A DNA stretch of 64,000 nucleotides from Lepidurus packardi (taxonomy: Eukaryota > Arthropoda > Branchiopoda > Notostraca > Triopsidae), in contig JAKZAN010000002.1 in the NCBI GenBank assembly GCA_023053545.1, forward strand, positions 3,890,375 to 3,954,374. Reading direction: 5' to 3'. Below are positions 37,001 through 48,913 of this stretch, one piece after another; position 1 is the stretch's first letter, and every line of letters starts with the position of its first letter. A program made the position numbers and the translations under genes. A model generated the notes under the pieces. It saw only the letters and a list, made by a program, of their open reading frames with translations. It was not told the DNA's origin and did not search any database.

Positions 37001-40000
37001 TATTACTGCAGCTAAAGCCAGAAAGCGTATTACATTGAAGGGACTCTTGGCTTTTCAGAGGGTTTGCTACAGAATATCACAACCTCAAGTAATTTGGATT
37101 GTTCAGACACAGGCGTCGCGCGGTAATGGTGAGAGGAAGGTGTTTTTCGACACCATTGTTGCCGAGTCCAACAAAAGCTAGCACTATTGTATGTCATCGC
37201 CGTACCGTGAAATGATGCCATACCACTGAAATTACTCTAGTCAGGACAGGGACAGCTTTTACCACATTCTTAAGACACCTGGAGAATTTTTCGCGTGTTT
37301 CCCAGAGGGATGAAAGTAATTTTGTCTTGTGCATTGTTGCATACTTGCAATGTAACGGAAAGGGCCCTTTTTGACACCATGGAAAACCTTAAACGGAATA
37401 TTATCTTATGGAAAGTTAAATTCAAGGGTAAATGGACCGAAACTCAGGAATTCAAGATGTTAAAATGCGATTTCTTATGTATTTTTAAAATTGTTATTGA
37501 GGTGTTACTGTGTATGATGGCGAAAGATATCTGGCACGAATTTGAGCAGAACCAAAAATTATAACAAAAAAAGAAGAGAAGGAGAAAAAAGAGGAAGCTT
37601 TTACGTGTGGTCGCTAGAGGTGTATTCGCAGTCTGAATATTAATTGACAACGCGTAATTGAAATTTAACCGAGTATGTTTAATTAGAGGGTGATTTTTGG
37701 TGCTTTGATTTATTACAGTGCTGGGAAAATTGTGGACTGCTCCAGGAGAATCCAAGCGTGTGGGGTCGCGTGTGTAATCAGCCCAGCATCTGCGTAAGTT
37801 TTGCAAGCTTATTTATCTATTTATTACTTTACTTATTGTTGAAAATGCATTCCTTGCAGCTATTTATGAAGCGTTTACCTATTGTCGCTGCGGCATGTTA
37901 CGTTGTAAACTGGGGTTGATTTATGCTCTGAGAGCCGCCAAGATGTTCTTTTCTTTTGTCGATGTGGTTTCCGTAGTTTCTTCTTGGCGAAGTAAATTGC
38001 ACAAAATACGTCGAGAAAAGGGAAAGAAAAGAACCGCACAACCGGATGAAAATTCCCTGTACAGCAAGCTATAGTCCTTTCGCACAAACGTTTCTGGTCT
38101 CTGTGGACAGTTATTCTCGGTTAGCTGGGCTCAAAACATATATGTATGGTCTAAAGCCTTCAAGAAGGAGTGTCGTAAATTTGACGTTGCTTGCCCACCA
38201 ATTTGGAATGAAATAGCTGATAAGTGCAGACTACCGAACTTACCGCTTGTGCTTCTCGCCAACCCTCGAGCGTTCAAGAAGAGAAAATGCCCATGCAAAT
38301 GGCTGGTTAAGCGAGAGTACCCTCTTCCCAAACTTCTTATCAATTATCGTTTCCAAAGCAATAGCAAATAGCGCTTAACTCATTCTTTATCAATGGAAAG
38401 AGGTCCCTGTACAAAAAAAATCTATGTAAGCGAAATCTTCACTTTTGTTTTGCATGTCCATCGTCTAAAGGAGAAAAAAACGAGTACAAAATAAAAATAA
38501 ATAAAGAAAGAAAACGGATTAGTTTTTCCCACGTTTCCTTTGGACCTCGTCATCAGCATTCACATGCAAATGACATCTGATCGCAAGTTTTCTTTTCTTT
38601 TTTTTAAGGGCCCTTTTTGCTTTTAGATTATTTGTTTTTTGTTTTCTAGTTTTCTTGTTTATTTTATTTCTCCGCCATTAATGTTGATTTTTTGGAGCCT
38701 TTTTATGGTTCTTATGGGGGCCTGTGGTAGTACTGTAGACTGTATAGTGTTCGCAGCCGTGCCTGTGTGCATAAGGTGTATCTCGATATTTTTCTATTTT
38801 TTTCTGCGAGTGTATATTATATAAATGCATGCATGCGTGTGTGGATGTGTGTGTCTGCTACTTTCGGGATGCTGTACGGCCCCTAGAGCATTAAGGAAAA
38901 GGGGGTAAGGGACCACGGCAAGAAGCCTGAAGGCTAAAGAATCTTGCTTTTCTTTTCTTTTTATGTGCGCGTATATAGCCCCTTTATTCCTTTACGGGAG
39001 AAAAAGAGTGTTGTTGGCAATAAAAAATGAGAAAGGAAAAGGGAGAAAAGGAAATCGAAACTTTGGAGCTGCAACGCTTTCGTTTAAGAAAAAAAGAATT
39101 GGAAAAAAGGAAAAGAAACACATCTAGAAAAAGTTGGCCTCAAACGAACCCCCCGACCACATTTCATTTACATAATTTGACCGGCGGTCCGGCCGTTTGC
39201 ACGGAAATGAGCTTCATTAGAGACAGAGAGGCAGGACCTCGGAGCACACACGGCACACAGACACACTACAATTCCCTGCGTACCCTTTCCTTCGTGGTCC
39301 GAGTACCTTTTTTTCTCAATCATTTGGCGTGTTTAATTGGGTAGTTTTTTAAGTTTCTTAAGATGTTCTTTTGGTGGTTCCCAGAGCTTATGATAGCTGC
39401 TGCTGTTGGGTTTTTAAAGCGAGTAATAAAACAAAGAAAAAAAGTACTTGTGCTTGTATTGTACGGTATACCTTTGAAGCTAGAAAATGCGATATAAAAG
39501 TTGAGAAGATTCTCCAAAGTGGATTTGGTTGGATTCCTGATGTTCGTTCGTTTCTTGTATGTAGAAAATTCTGGGGGGAAAAGGAAAAGAGGAGAGAGAG
39601 AAATAGGGAAAAACGGGACCTTTTTACAATTTTGTTGTATATAAGAGGTTTTACTTCAATATTTGGATTAAGTCTGTCTAGGCAGCGGGTTCGGGTTAAA
39701 TCAACAGGAAAAGTCACGGAGAGTTGAGAGAAGGAGCTTCTTTAGGGCCCTCCAAACAAGCATGCATGACTAGCAAGACCATAATGCTATAAGCTTTGGG
39801 TATCGTATGCAAACAATTCAATTGGCCCGCCCTTTTTCGTACAAGTTTTTTGCTCCTTCCCATAAACGGCAATTGCCACCGAAAAACAGGTTTTTCTCCC
39901 AGAATTGAGTGGAAAATCCAAGAAAAATCTTGTTTCTAAGTAAATGTTCCTTCCTATTAAACTCCAATAGTAGTTAAGCTAATAAAGACAGATTGGGATC

Positions 40001-43000
40001 GGAGAATTGAATCAATGGCTTTCTGACAGTCGTCGTAGTATAAGTTATCAATGTTTTGTTGACTGTTCTAAACTGTTGGTCCATGTCCAACGAATGGCCG
40101 CCTTCACAGTAACCATGCTAAACACAAGCGCCCGTAACCCACGCCGCCAGTGGTCCGTGACGTTATAGTCCTGAGTCAATGTTTGAGTGCGAATAAGTCT
40201 TGAACGCCCAATCAAAAACTAGTTGGAACAAAGTGAAACTTCCTAGAATAGTCCAGACTAACAGTTATTGCAGTTGAAAGGTACAGTACAGTACGCCACC
40301 TGTGTAGAACATATACTACGCAGGTGACGTACAGTATATGCTCTACGCGTAGTCACGAAACAAAGTTTGGAATGCGAATAGCTCTTGAACCGCGAATTAG
40401 AAACTGTTTGGAACAAAGTGTAACTTAGAATACTCCAGACAATTACCATTGCTTATTGCCATCGAAACATTGAAAGGCACGCCATCGGCGTAGACACAGT
40501 ATACGGTTTTGAGTTCGAGTTCCAGTTTCGGGTTCCAATCTTCATCTTCCCAAAGCCTACTTGGAAAGTATTATAAAGTCCTTGAAGAACGAGCCCTTTT
40601 CATTGTTGTGTACACTTGTACCTTCCTTCATTTTCCTTTGCAATTGGGGAATTCATTGTTGGCGACAAACAACGGTCTCTCTGGGAAACGTTGGGGGGAC
40701 TTTTGAATTGGCCATTGTTCCAATGTGCGCGCAAGTTTAAACAGCACAAGTTTACAGAGTAGTGCAGAACGAACGTTCAAAAACAATCCTTCTCGTTCTC
40801 TCTCGGCTTTTTCAGGGTTTTCTTGGAAATTTACCAAAGGAAAGATGGTTGGATGGAAAAAGTTTCAGCCCCACAGACCCGCTCTGGCCTTTAAGAAATG
40901 CTAAGTCGTGCAAGGCATTAAAAAAGGGGAGAAGAAAAGAAAGATTGGGAAGATTTGGATGTTAGCTTGGGAACCATGTTTATTGTGTAGCCGAAATTAA
41001 AGCCTGGTTGACTCCCACTTGGCGCTGTATGTAAAGGACAGTTCACTTTTTTATCCGTGACGGCTTTTCGTCAAGCTTGCCTGGTCTGTTTACACTTGCA
41101 AATCATTTTTCGAGGAATATTAAATCAGCTGGTTTTTTTTTTAATTTTATTTTTTGAACTCTTACAAAGCTTGTAAGAGTTCAAACGTCAGTCTTTCGGA
41201 GTTTATGATCTTAATCTTGGTTCTTTGATTCATTAACTTGTTCCGTGAAGCAAAAATAGCCCATTTCTGAGAGAAATGGTATTACTTGTACTCTGTATTG
41301 CTATGGAATTAACATTGGCTCATAAATCTCTTGTTTCTTCCTTTTGCAGTTTCCTGGCTGCTCGCAAGCTTGCCGTTTTTACGCCGAAGTCGCCGAAGCC
41401 GGTACCCAAAAGGAACCCGTATTGTCAGCGTCTGGAGAGCCGGCCATTCGTTGGACATGGACGAAAAGTTTGATGGGGAGCTTGAGCCGAGGACAATCTA
41501 TTGCCACGTGGCCCCGACCTGCCAACTCAGACCCTAATGAGAAGATCGTTTATGTCGTCATCCAGAAGCAAGTCTCTGGCAAATGGAGGCAAATCACGCA
41601 GGTAAGAAGACCTCACAGTCCTTACACATATAACGCATCCATCTTAACTACTAGCCCTTAAATCTCTGGGAAGATCAACGGAAGATCGCAAGACCCTGAA
41701 AGATCGTATGAGGCACTTTTGGAGGTTCTTTACATTGATGACTAACTGGATGTGAACTCAGAAAACGACATTGAGGATCGGCCCGTGGGACGGCACCCAA
41801 GTTAATTATGCTGAAACAGAGATGGAAAGATCGTCTATTTAGATTCTGGGGTAGTCGTAAAAGCATCGCAGCATCAGCATCGCGCATCTTTTTGCTCGCA
41901 TGTATGACCATATCAGTTGTGTTAGCAAGACAAAGCACTTTTCAGAGGGAAAGGAACCAGCTTCCCAATGACGGCCCGCACCAGATATCAGCATCGCTCT
42001 TCCATTTTTATTATTTTTGTGCTCCTTGTGGTAAGCCTTGTGGAGATCCACAAATCGTTCTTCTATAGAAACTTTTCTTTTTTTTAAAATTAATTGTAAA
42101 GTTGCTCTTGGAACAAGTTGGAACCGCCAACTACCAGGCCTCTATTCTTAAGCAAACACATATTACCAACAATGGTCTCTCAATGCCAAAATAGGCAGGT
42201 GGAATTACCTACGGACTGCCTGCCATATTTTACGTAGCACTCCAACGCTCTGTCTCCTGCAACCTGCAAACCTAGCAATTTACTTGGGTGTTTTTGCTTG
42301 GTTTCTTGCGCTCGGATCCTTTGGAAACAAAACATAAAAATACAATAAAAACAAGAGATGAGAAGAGAAGAAAACATGGTGCGTCCTCTCCACAAGGCAA
42401 GCCACAAGGAGATATTGGTTTTGCCTTACTCTCGATAGAAGAAAAGTTGGTCCCAAGTGGGCTCTTAGAAACCACACATTTAATATTACATAACAGGAGT
42501 TCCAGGAGTTTGTATTTTCGTATCGTTATTTTTCATGGACATTCCCCTTAAGTACAGTACCTCACCAAACAAACAGAAAAAAAACGATAATTAACGATAA
42601 CAATAAATAACGATAACAATTAGCTTGTCGTAGTTAATAGAGCAAAACATCTAGTTTTTAGTGATGTCTCTTTCCATTACGCTGTTAAAGCGTTAAGCTA
42701 TTAAGGAACAATTTCTGAAGTTTTCTTTTCTGAAACTATTTTGAAATAAACAGAACTTTCTGATGGTACAGACGTATCGTTATCCATGGTATCCGAAACC
42801 TTTTTGTACCATTTCAAGCACGGAAAGACACAGTAACCTTGGTAAACAAGCGCTCTAAGCCGCGCCATGGCACGGTCGTACGTCATGACCAAATCTTTGC
42901 ATGCGAATAACTCCTGAACGGTATTTAAAATTTTGACATTTTTTAAGAAACTTTACATGGAAAAAATCGAAATTAAAAAAAACAATCGAAATAATTTTTA

Positions 43001-46000
43001 GAGTAATCTTGGTCTCAAACATTCATCAAGGTTTCAACATGTGAGATATTTTGGTGGCAATTTGCCTTTTTCAAAGTATTTCAGATTTGGAAGTTGTCGA
43101 GTTCCTCGGCGCAGCCAATTCCCGGAGTTAGGCATGATGCGTTGCATGGGTTGCTGTGTCTAATCCGAAGGGGCAGAAAGGGAAGTGAAGGCCTTTTGCC
43201 ACATGATAAACGAGGGTCGCTGCTGGTACGACACATTAGTCCCTCTAGGCTTGTGTAATGAATAGTACGTTGACAGAATAGGCAACGTGGGATAATTACT
43301 CGCGCTTCTCTTACAACCCACCAACATAACGTAACCATGGACGTGTTAGTATGCTAGAAGAAGCTTTGGAAAACTAAAATAATAAAAAAAAATTACAAAA
43401 CGAGTTGGGATGGAGGAGAGCTTTCGGAAAATTCTTTAGAAAGGAAAATCGAAACTTGGTTTGTAGTTGTACCAGCTCTTTTACATGTTCGGCTATATGC
43501 AAGACGAAAAGAGCGGGTATAGATTTTTTTCTATTTACTTTTTGCTTTACCAAAACCTTCACACTCGGTTTAGCAAAAGATTCTCAGTCTGAGAAACATC
43601 CAGACTAATATAACCGGTCTTTTGGCTATGGGTTTCGACTACGTAGTACCTGCAAAGTCTCAGTAAGGTGGTTTTTTGGTGGGGGACATTGTATAAGATC
43701 AAGACCGACGAAGATAGTCCACGTGACTTTTTTTTTTAACGCCTTTTTAGAACGTCTTTTGTTGGAATCCTTGCATGGATTCTTACCTTTGCGGAGACGC
43801 CCCATGTTGCATGCGTTTAGTGTAGCTTTTGATATTATCTCAGGGAAGATCCTCCTTTCGCCCTCTGTCTCTCCCGGCTTGTGTTCGCTAAGTAAAACAA
43901 TCACCTTGTCCCCAACGTTTTTCATTTTCGTTTTCACTGTTTCGCTGTGTAAAGATGTTGTGGTTTGGCTGGTTTATGGGCCTACCGCAAATGTCTTCGT
44001 TTTTCTCCCTCTGGGATCCTCTGGGATACACAACTTTATGCTATATTGTGGGTAGATAAAAAGGATAATAAGAAAAACTCGCCGTTTTGGCTGTCTCTTG
44101 CTTTTTGTTTTTACCTCAAAAATGGAAAAGCTTTTCAATGATTGAAGAACATTTGACGCAATCTCTTTCATTTCCCTGGAGAGTTTTTCCGATCAGAAAT
44201 ATGTTTGCGAATGGCAAAGATGTCAAGGCATTAAATTTTCAGTTCAAATACTCACAGAAAGGAATAAGATTTCATAAATAATAATAAGGTTTAAATAAGA
44301 ATAAGGTTTAGTAAAGTAATAACCATAAATTTGGCTCCAAACCAAACATGTTACCAATATTTGAAAACCGGATTCTCGGAAATGCAGAAAACCGAAACTT
44401 TAAAATGTAATATTAGAAATTCAGAAAATGGAGTCTATTAGTTGGAAAACTGGAACATCCCTAGATGGAAATTAGAAGAATTAACTTAAATTAAAAATAA
44501 ATAAAAATATGAAAAATAATTAAATAATTAAGAATAAATAGGGGTTTTGAAGGGTTGGCGTTGTTCATTATATAAGGCATCGCGATCTGCAAAAACGTAA
44601 GGCATGAAGCCAAACATCACCATCCGCTGTCGAACACACCTGTTTTGCCATGTCATAGAGATCTAGTAAGGCGACGGCATCAACAAGCGAAAGCAAAAAG
44701 TGAGACGAAGAAAAAGCATGTTGTGAAGTAATAAATCTAAGAAAGTAATATAAACGTAGCGCTAAAGCTTGTAGCAGTTGGCCCGGGCTGTCATGAGACA
44801 CAACAGACACGCAATTGCTCCAGACGAAAAGCATGGTAACGTTAACGTTAGTTATCCCTTCTCCGTCCATTTTGGTGCCAAGCTTGTCATCTGACAAAAC
44901 TCCCAAGTCTATAACTTTTCCTGATAAGCACTATATATGCTGTTGCTAGCAGGATCCCCCCAGTCCTTCTTAAGTCAATTTCCTTTGAGCAAATCTTGAA
45001 AAAAAATGGTCTGCGATGCTTTTTGCCTTAACCTAATGAGGCAAAGAGCAGTTAATTCGGTGTCATAATTCATCGCGAAGGGAAAAATAAAATTATATCT
45101 CGTAATTATGTATATGGAGTTTAAATTGGGTTTCTTTACAAGCTCCTTTTAGGTTTTTCTATTATTATTACGTTTATTATGTTTGTTATTATGGTTATTT
45201 GGACAGATTCTGCTGGAAACTATAAAGGTCATATGTGCATGCGAACGACGGATGGGAAGCAGAGCAAGTGCTTGAGGTTTGCCCACTTAGGGCAGATTAC
45301 GAGAAGGTAGTCAGCGATGCGCACACTTTGCGTTCGGCTGGGTGCGTTTTTCGTCCACAAAGGAGGGAAAAAGAGTAGAAAAATTCTGCCAAGTAACGCT
45401 TTACAACGAAACTTCCCATGAATCGCCCTGACAGAGGAAAGCCGCGTCCGTCTTGAAAATTAGGAAACTCCAAAAGGGACTTGTGCATAACATTATCTGC
45501 CAAGATGACTCTAGCTGACCAGCTGTCAAGGAACCATTGGGTTCTGGAGGCTTACTTGACAGTTTTCGAGAATGGTTTGGCCTATTTATGTGGAGACACA
45601 AGAGCTGAGACCCAACTATGAAGTTTAAAAACCGTCGAAAGAAATATAGGGGGAAAATTATATTGAAAAATAGTAGACAGGCTGTAATGATAATTGCTCT
45701 TGACACAAACTACACCTTAGGCCTTTTTTGGGAGTTTTTTTTTATGACACGTTATTCCCAGTTGGAAACCATGACGTGACATTGACGAAGCAGAAGGTGC
45801 GTGATCAAAGATGCCTGCGAACCGGTTAAGAGTTTCGTAGAGGACACTCTCTATTCATAGCCAGTGCGTTTGAGATGCAAGTCCTACGAATCTTCAACGT
45901 TCACCATGACAAGACCTCGCAGTTTTTTCGGGTTTTTTTTCGTTTTTGGGGAGAGGGAACTTTGTTAGCAAAACGCCAAAAGTGTATGGATATAGTTTCA

Positions 46001-48913
46001 GTCAGTGTAAACTGTAGTGTGTTAGTTAGTTTAGGCAGATACAAAAGAGACACCCCAAAGACCAAAGTCCAGTCCGAGATGATGGATAGATGAGAAAATG
46101 TTAGCACCCTTCCAGGAACGTTTCATTAACTGACTTCCAAGACAGTTTAAGACAGCTCAGGTTTGAAGGAAATTGAATCTACTGTATATGGAAAACTCGT
46201 TCCATTTCTATGGATGGAAGTTGCTTTTCAGCTTCGTTTTCGCTTATGTGTCCATCCCTGTTGGTTCGTGTCGCTGTTGACAAGCTTTAACCTTTGCCAG
46301 TCTGTCGGGATGATAATAAATCTTATCAGCGAACGCTTTAGCTGTTCTATGTCCTCTGTTGTGCAAGAAAGGCGAATCAGCGAAAGTTTTAGCCCAACTG
46401 CCTTATTTTCTCTACGGCAGCGGTTCTCAAACTATGGGCCGCGGCGCCCTTGGTACACCGCGGTAGGCTTGCAGGGGCGCCGCGAAAGATTCCAACAATT
46501 GCATAGATGCAACAATTATATAGCCCTATGTTCTAAGGGGCGCCGCGCGAATTGTGTGTTGACACACAAACTCGCTCGTATAGTCTTTACCAAATTCGCT
46601 CCACCATTTTACGTATGTTTTCTACAAAGCGCTTTCCTTACATACATAGAAAACGTGCGTAAAATGGTAGATTTCGCCCATTCTTGCTGCTAGGAAGCCA
46701 ATTTGGTAAAGACTATATGTGGTAGAATAAACAACTTCAATGAAGCAAAAATTTACCATGTAAATGGCGCGACATTTGTGTCACCGATGTAACAAAATGT
46801 CGATGCGAAATGCGTAAGAGTAGGACTGATGTCAATAGACAACCAACGTAGGACGACAGGCATAAAGTGTCCACCGAGCTTATACTAGTGGTTCCCTTTT
46901 TTAAGGAGAGACGAGTTTTATAGTAAGAGAGGGTAGCGAAGGAATCTTGGAAAGAACCAACAACGAACAAGGAGAAAAGAAATTCGAGGTGATAAATGAC
47001 TGGCAAGCTTTGCGAAGCTGTGGGTTGAGTTAGTCAACGACTGTTTCTCAAATCTCGCTAGCTTTCCTGTTCCTGTTAAGATTTTGGTGGTCCTTTCACT
47101 GTCCCCTTGTCACAGGGTTTTTGGATTAGGAAGCGGGCCATCTTTTTTAAAAGGGAAGACATCCAAGGATGTATTTAGAAAAGCGTAGCTCCACACACAT
47201 ATACACACATGACATACCATGAAATGGGCAAGTCATGTCGTAAATTAGTTAGAGGACACCATGCAGCGACATTTTTATTTTTTTGGTTTCTGTCTGTGCA
47301 AGGCTGCGGCTGTATTAGGAGGCGGTGGCGTGCGTCACATATTTAACTTATTATATACGTACCACAAACCATTGCCTTTTATATCTGTAATGTGTTTTTA
47401 CTTTTTCCCCGGTTGGCGGGACAGCAGAAATTATTGTGTATGGGTTAAAGCAGGGAGAAAAACATTCTTGAAACTTTTTTTTGCCCATCTTCTTTCTTCA
47501 TCTTCTGGCGGCCGTTGCCAGGTTTCGGGCCCGGGTCCCGGGGATAGGCTTTTATACTTAACTGAGCCCAAAGCTTCCGCACTGTCAAGTCTAATGTGAC
47601 TGTATATCTGACGTCTTTTTTTCCTAGTTTACTCATTTCTTTGCTTTTTCTACTTTGGCAGACGGCGGAAGAACGATGTGTTTTGTCCTTGGAGACCAAC
47701 TCGGGCGCCTTGCGCGTTTTGGCCGTCAATGGTAAAGGCTTGCTAGCCTTATACCGCCCGGAAATGGAAGACGCCACCGTGACATCACTCGGCGAGTCCA
47801 CCACGATGCCTGCCGCTAGTAATAACCCCTTTCTGAGAGGCGATTCCGTCCAGGAGACTCGGGAATCGGGCCAAGATCTGACTCAGTCGCTAGAAGCTAC
47901 TCCCCAGGTAAGCCATTTTTTTTTTCATTATGAAGTTTTATTTTCTTTGATTTCCACCGCGCTATTCCTTGCTGCTACATTTCTTTTTTTTTTTTAAGTG
48001 TCGAGCTTTCCCGCCCTTTTTTGCTGGATTTGTCTCTTTTTTCTGACTGAATAGCTTTAATGATCGCGCGTTCTTTGTGTTATAGTGGAAACTACGCGAA
48101 GTGTCGCTCATTCACCAGAAAGTGTTGGTCATCGCTGAAATCGCCTGGCCGTCTCAACAAGCCTTGAACGGCGAAGCAGCCGACTACTTAGTGACGTGGG
48201 AAGTCGATGGCGGTGGACTCAAAGGCCACCTGTATACAGATGCGACATCTGTGACGCTTTCTCTGTGGCCTGATACGGTCTATCATATTCAGGTAGAGTT
48301 GGTGACTGGGGCGGATACAGTTCAAATGCGGAGCGCTTCACTGAGCATCGATACCCATAAAGCTCCGGTAGTCACGGCCGAGGAACGCGTGTACCCAGCA
48401 GCGCCTTTGGTTGACCGCATGCAGCCCGAAAGTTCCCGGCGACTCGAGGCCACCGTTGGGGTTGGAGCCGCTGCAGGTGTGTGCTGTTTTCTAATGGTGA
48501 TTGGCGTGGCTATTGGCGTTCGCAGACAGCGGCGTTTACGTCGTTCGACCTCGTTATCCTCCCTCGTTTCAGTCAGTTCAAGCAAACTCGAGTCGTTGGC
48601 AAGACGGGATAGTTTAACGGTGGCCGGAGACGCACCCAGCAACGTGCATTTGATTCAAGTAGTGACGTCCGCCAAGCATGAAACGATGCCTGCGATGAAC
48701 ACGAGTCCTTTATGGGGATTACGACCCAAACCTATTGCCAGTCCACAACAAGTATCAGCCATGTCCCAGACTGGAGCAGGAGCAGCGGTAGTTATAGCAA
48801 AGCCGATGCAAGTTACCTCAACTCAAGCTTGGCCGATGTTGCCTAGGCGATCCGAGCTCATTTTAAGTCCAGCATTGTATAGTCAAAATTCTGGACGCCG
48901 TGATGAAGCGTAG
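28041..48913 (+). CDS. Type I membrane protein with Cys-rich N-terminus and two fibronectin-III-like domains (532 aa)
   Basis: Exons: 28041-28181, 36180-36236, 37719-37793, 41350-41601, 47662-47907, 48086-48913. All five introns (8.0, 1.5, 3.6, 6.1 and 0.18 kb) are phase 0. Residues about 1-25 are a signal peptide. Residues about 38-100 form a Cys-rich region spread over four exons, with CRAQC, CQQEPDC, CWENC, VC, SIC and CSQAC pairs. Residues about 105-215 resemble a fibronectin-III domain (RWTW, IVYVVIQ, LRVLAVNGKG). Residues about 258-350 form a second (WPSQQ, YLVTWEV, TVYHIQVEL). A span at 380-402 is followed by RRQRRLRR and a Ser-rich cytoplasmic tail. A Cys-rich front followed by FN3 domains recalls anosmin-1, but no WAP signature is seen and anosmin is not transmembrane, so I do not name it. 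A receptor or adhesion role is inferred. Additional exons within the long introns are possible. Confidence 0.8.
28800..29045 (+). repeat. A-rich degenerate simple repeat in intron 1
   Basis: Repeating AAGTTAAA, AAAATAAG and GGAAAAGTTA words fill about 240 bp. It is low-complexity DNA with no coding content. Confidence 0.6.
32123..32484. mobile_element. Long-arm foldback MITE in intron 1
   Basis: The arm at about 32123-32250 is matched by the reverse complement at 32334-32484 over more than 120 bp with small gaps. Shared blocks include ATTCTAAACA-CAACCCACGAATG, GTGACTGCCATT, GTGCAG, GCTTTCCT and TTGTAGAGGG. A central spacer of about 80 bp has no coding frame. As intronic RNA it would form a long hairpin. 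Confidence 0.85.
34614..34690 (+). repeat. Dispersed GACGTCA/GCATGC family, copy 3
   Basis: Carries GACACGCCCGTGACGTCATG, GATGCGCATAGCTCGAGAAC and GGCTAATCAC in family order, within intron 1 of the membrane protein gene. Confidence 0.65.
35291..35675 (+). repeat. Tandem duplication of about 200 bp in intron 1
   Basis: Units at about 35291-35495 and 35496-35675 share ATATCTTCTT, CTTTGATAGCCT, TACTTTTCG, ACATT-TTC, GCGTGCAAGTGTCG-like and GGTTGTGTTGTTA. The first contains AAGATGGCGGC, the YY1-type recognition sequence; in the second the equivalent site is changed (AAACTGGCGGC). Confidence 0.75.
38111..38371 (+). CDS. Possible alternative terminal exon of the membrane protein gene
   Basis: After a possible acceptor (CTCTGTGGACAG), 86 codons are open to a TAG in the same phase 0 as every other exon of this gene, right after the third Cys-rich exon. 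The peptide is basic with four Cys. Joining it would give a short secreted Cys-rich isoform without the FN3 domains or membrane span. An open frame this long can occur by chance, and no homologue is recognised. Confidence 0.2.
   Translation, partial: LFSVSWAQNIYVWSKAFKKECRKFDVACPPIWNEIADKCRLPNLPLVLLANPRAFKKRKCPCKWLVKREYPLPKLLINYRFQSNSK
40120..40215 (+). repeat. Dispersed GACGTCA/GCATGC family, copy 4
   Basis: Carries GCGCCCGTAACCCACGCC, GGTCCGTGACGTTA, AGTGCGAATAAGTCTTGAAC and GCCCAATC, in family order. Confidence 0.65.
40289..40420 (+). repeat. Palindromic stretch plus dispersed family copy 5
   Basis: About 40289-40330 has interleaved palindromes (CCACCTG...CAGGTG, GTACAGTATATGC). It is followed by GTCACGAAACAAAGTTT, AATGCGAATAGCTCTTGAAC and CGCGAATTAG of the dispersed family. 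Sequence after both this copy and the one at 40120 continues with TTGGAACAAAGTG-AACTT and CCAGAC, so the two are direct repeats of each other. Confidence 0.6.
41153..41185. repeat. Perfect 15-bp hairpin
   Basis: TTTGAACTCTTACAA and TTGTAAGAGTTCAAA flank an AGC loop, in intron 3 of the membrane protein gene. Role unknown. Confidence 0.85.
42845..42935 (+). repeat. Dispersed GACGTCA/GCATGC family, copy 6 (best example)
   Basis: Contains GCGCTCTAAGCCGCGCCATG, GGCACGGTCGTACGTCATGA and CTTTGCATGCGAATAACTCC followed by TGAACGGTAT. Across eight copies the order is a GCGCC-GTAACCCACG block, a GACACGTCCGTGACGTCA block, a 10-25 bp spacer, then TTTGCATGCGAATAACTC and TGAACGGCTAATC. It looks like a non-coding mobile element; ends and target duplications are not resolved. 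Confidence 0.7.
46418..46550 (+). mobile_element. hAT-like element fragment
   Basis: CAGCGGTTCTCAAACTATGG followed by GCCGCGGCGCCCTTGG matches the terminal-repeat style of Charlie-type hAT transposons (CAGNGGTTCTCAAAC). No matching opposite end is found before 46740, so this is a truncated or rearranged, non-autonomous copy in intron 4. Confidence 0.6.
46581..46714. repeat. Inverted repeat next to the hAT-like fragment
   Basis: TAGTCTTTACCAAATTCG...CCATTTTACG-ATGTTTTCTA at 46581-46624 is mirrored at 46647-46714, with a small extra insert in the right arm. It may be part of the same mobile element as 46418-46550. Confidence 0.75.

Noticed and set aside
36558-37181. 207-codon open frame in an intron of the membrane protein gene
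   Set aside because: No domain, low-complexity Phe run, no splice or promoter support and no recognised homologue. The length is compatible with chance in 64 kb.
44568-44906. Minus-strand 112-codon frame in intron 4
   Set aside because: Protein-like at first sight, but no domain or splice context was recognised, so a gene call cannot be supported.
46163-46693. 176-codon plus-strand open frame
   Set aside because: It runs straight through the hAT-like end and an inverted repeat, so it is not a plausible protein.
28041-48913. Assignment as anosmin-1 (KAL1)
   Set aside because: Cys-rich plus FN3 order is similar, but there is no recognisable WAP four-disulphide core and the protein has a membrane span and cytoplasmic tail.
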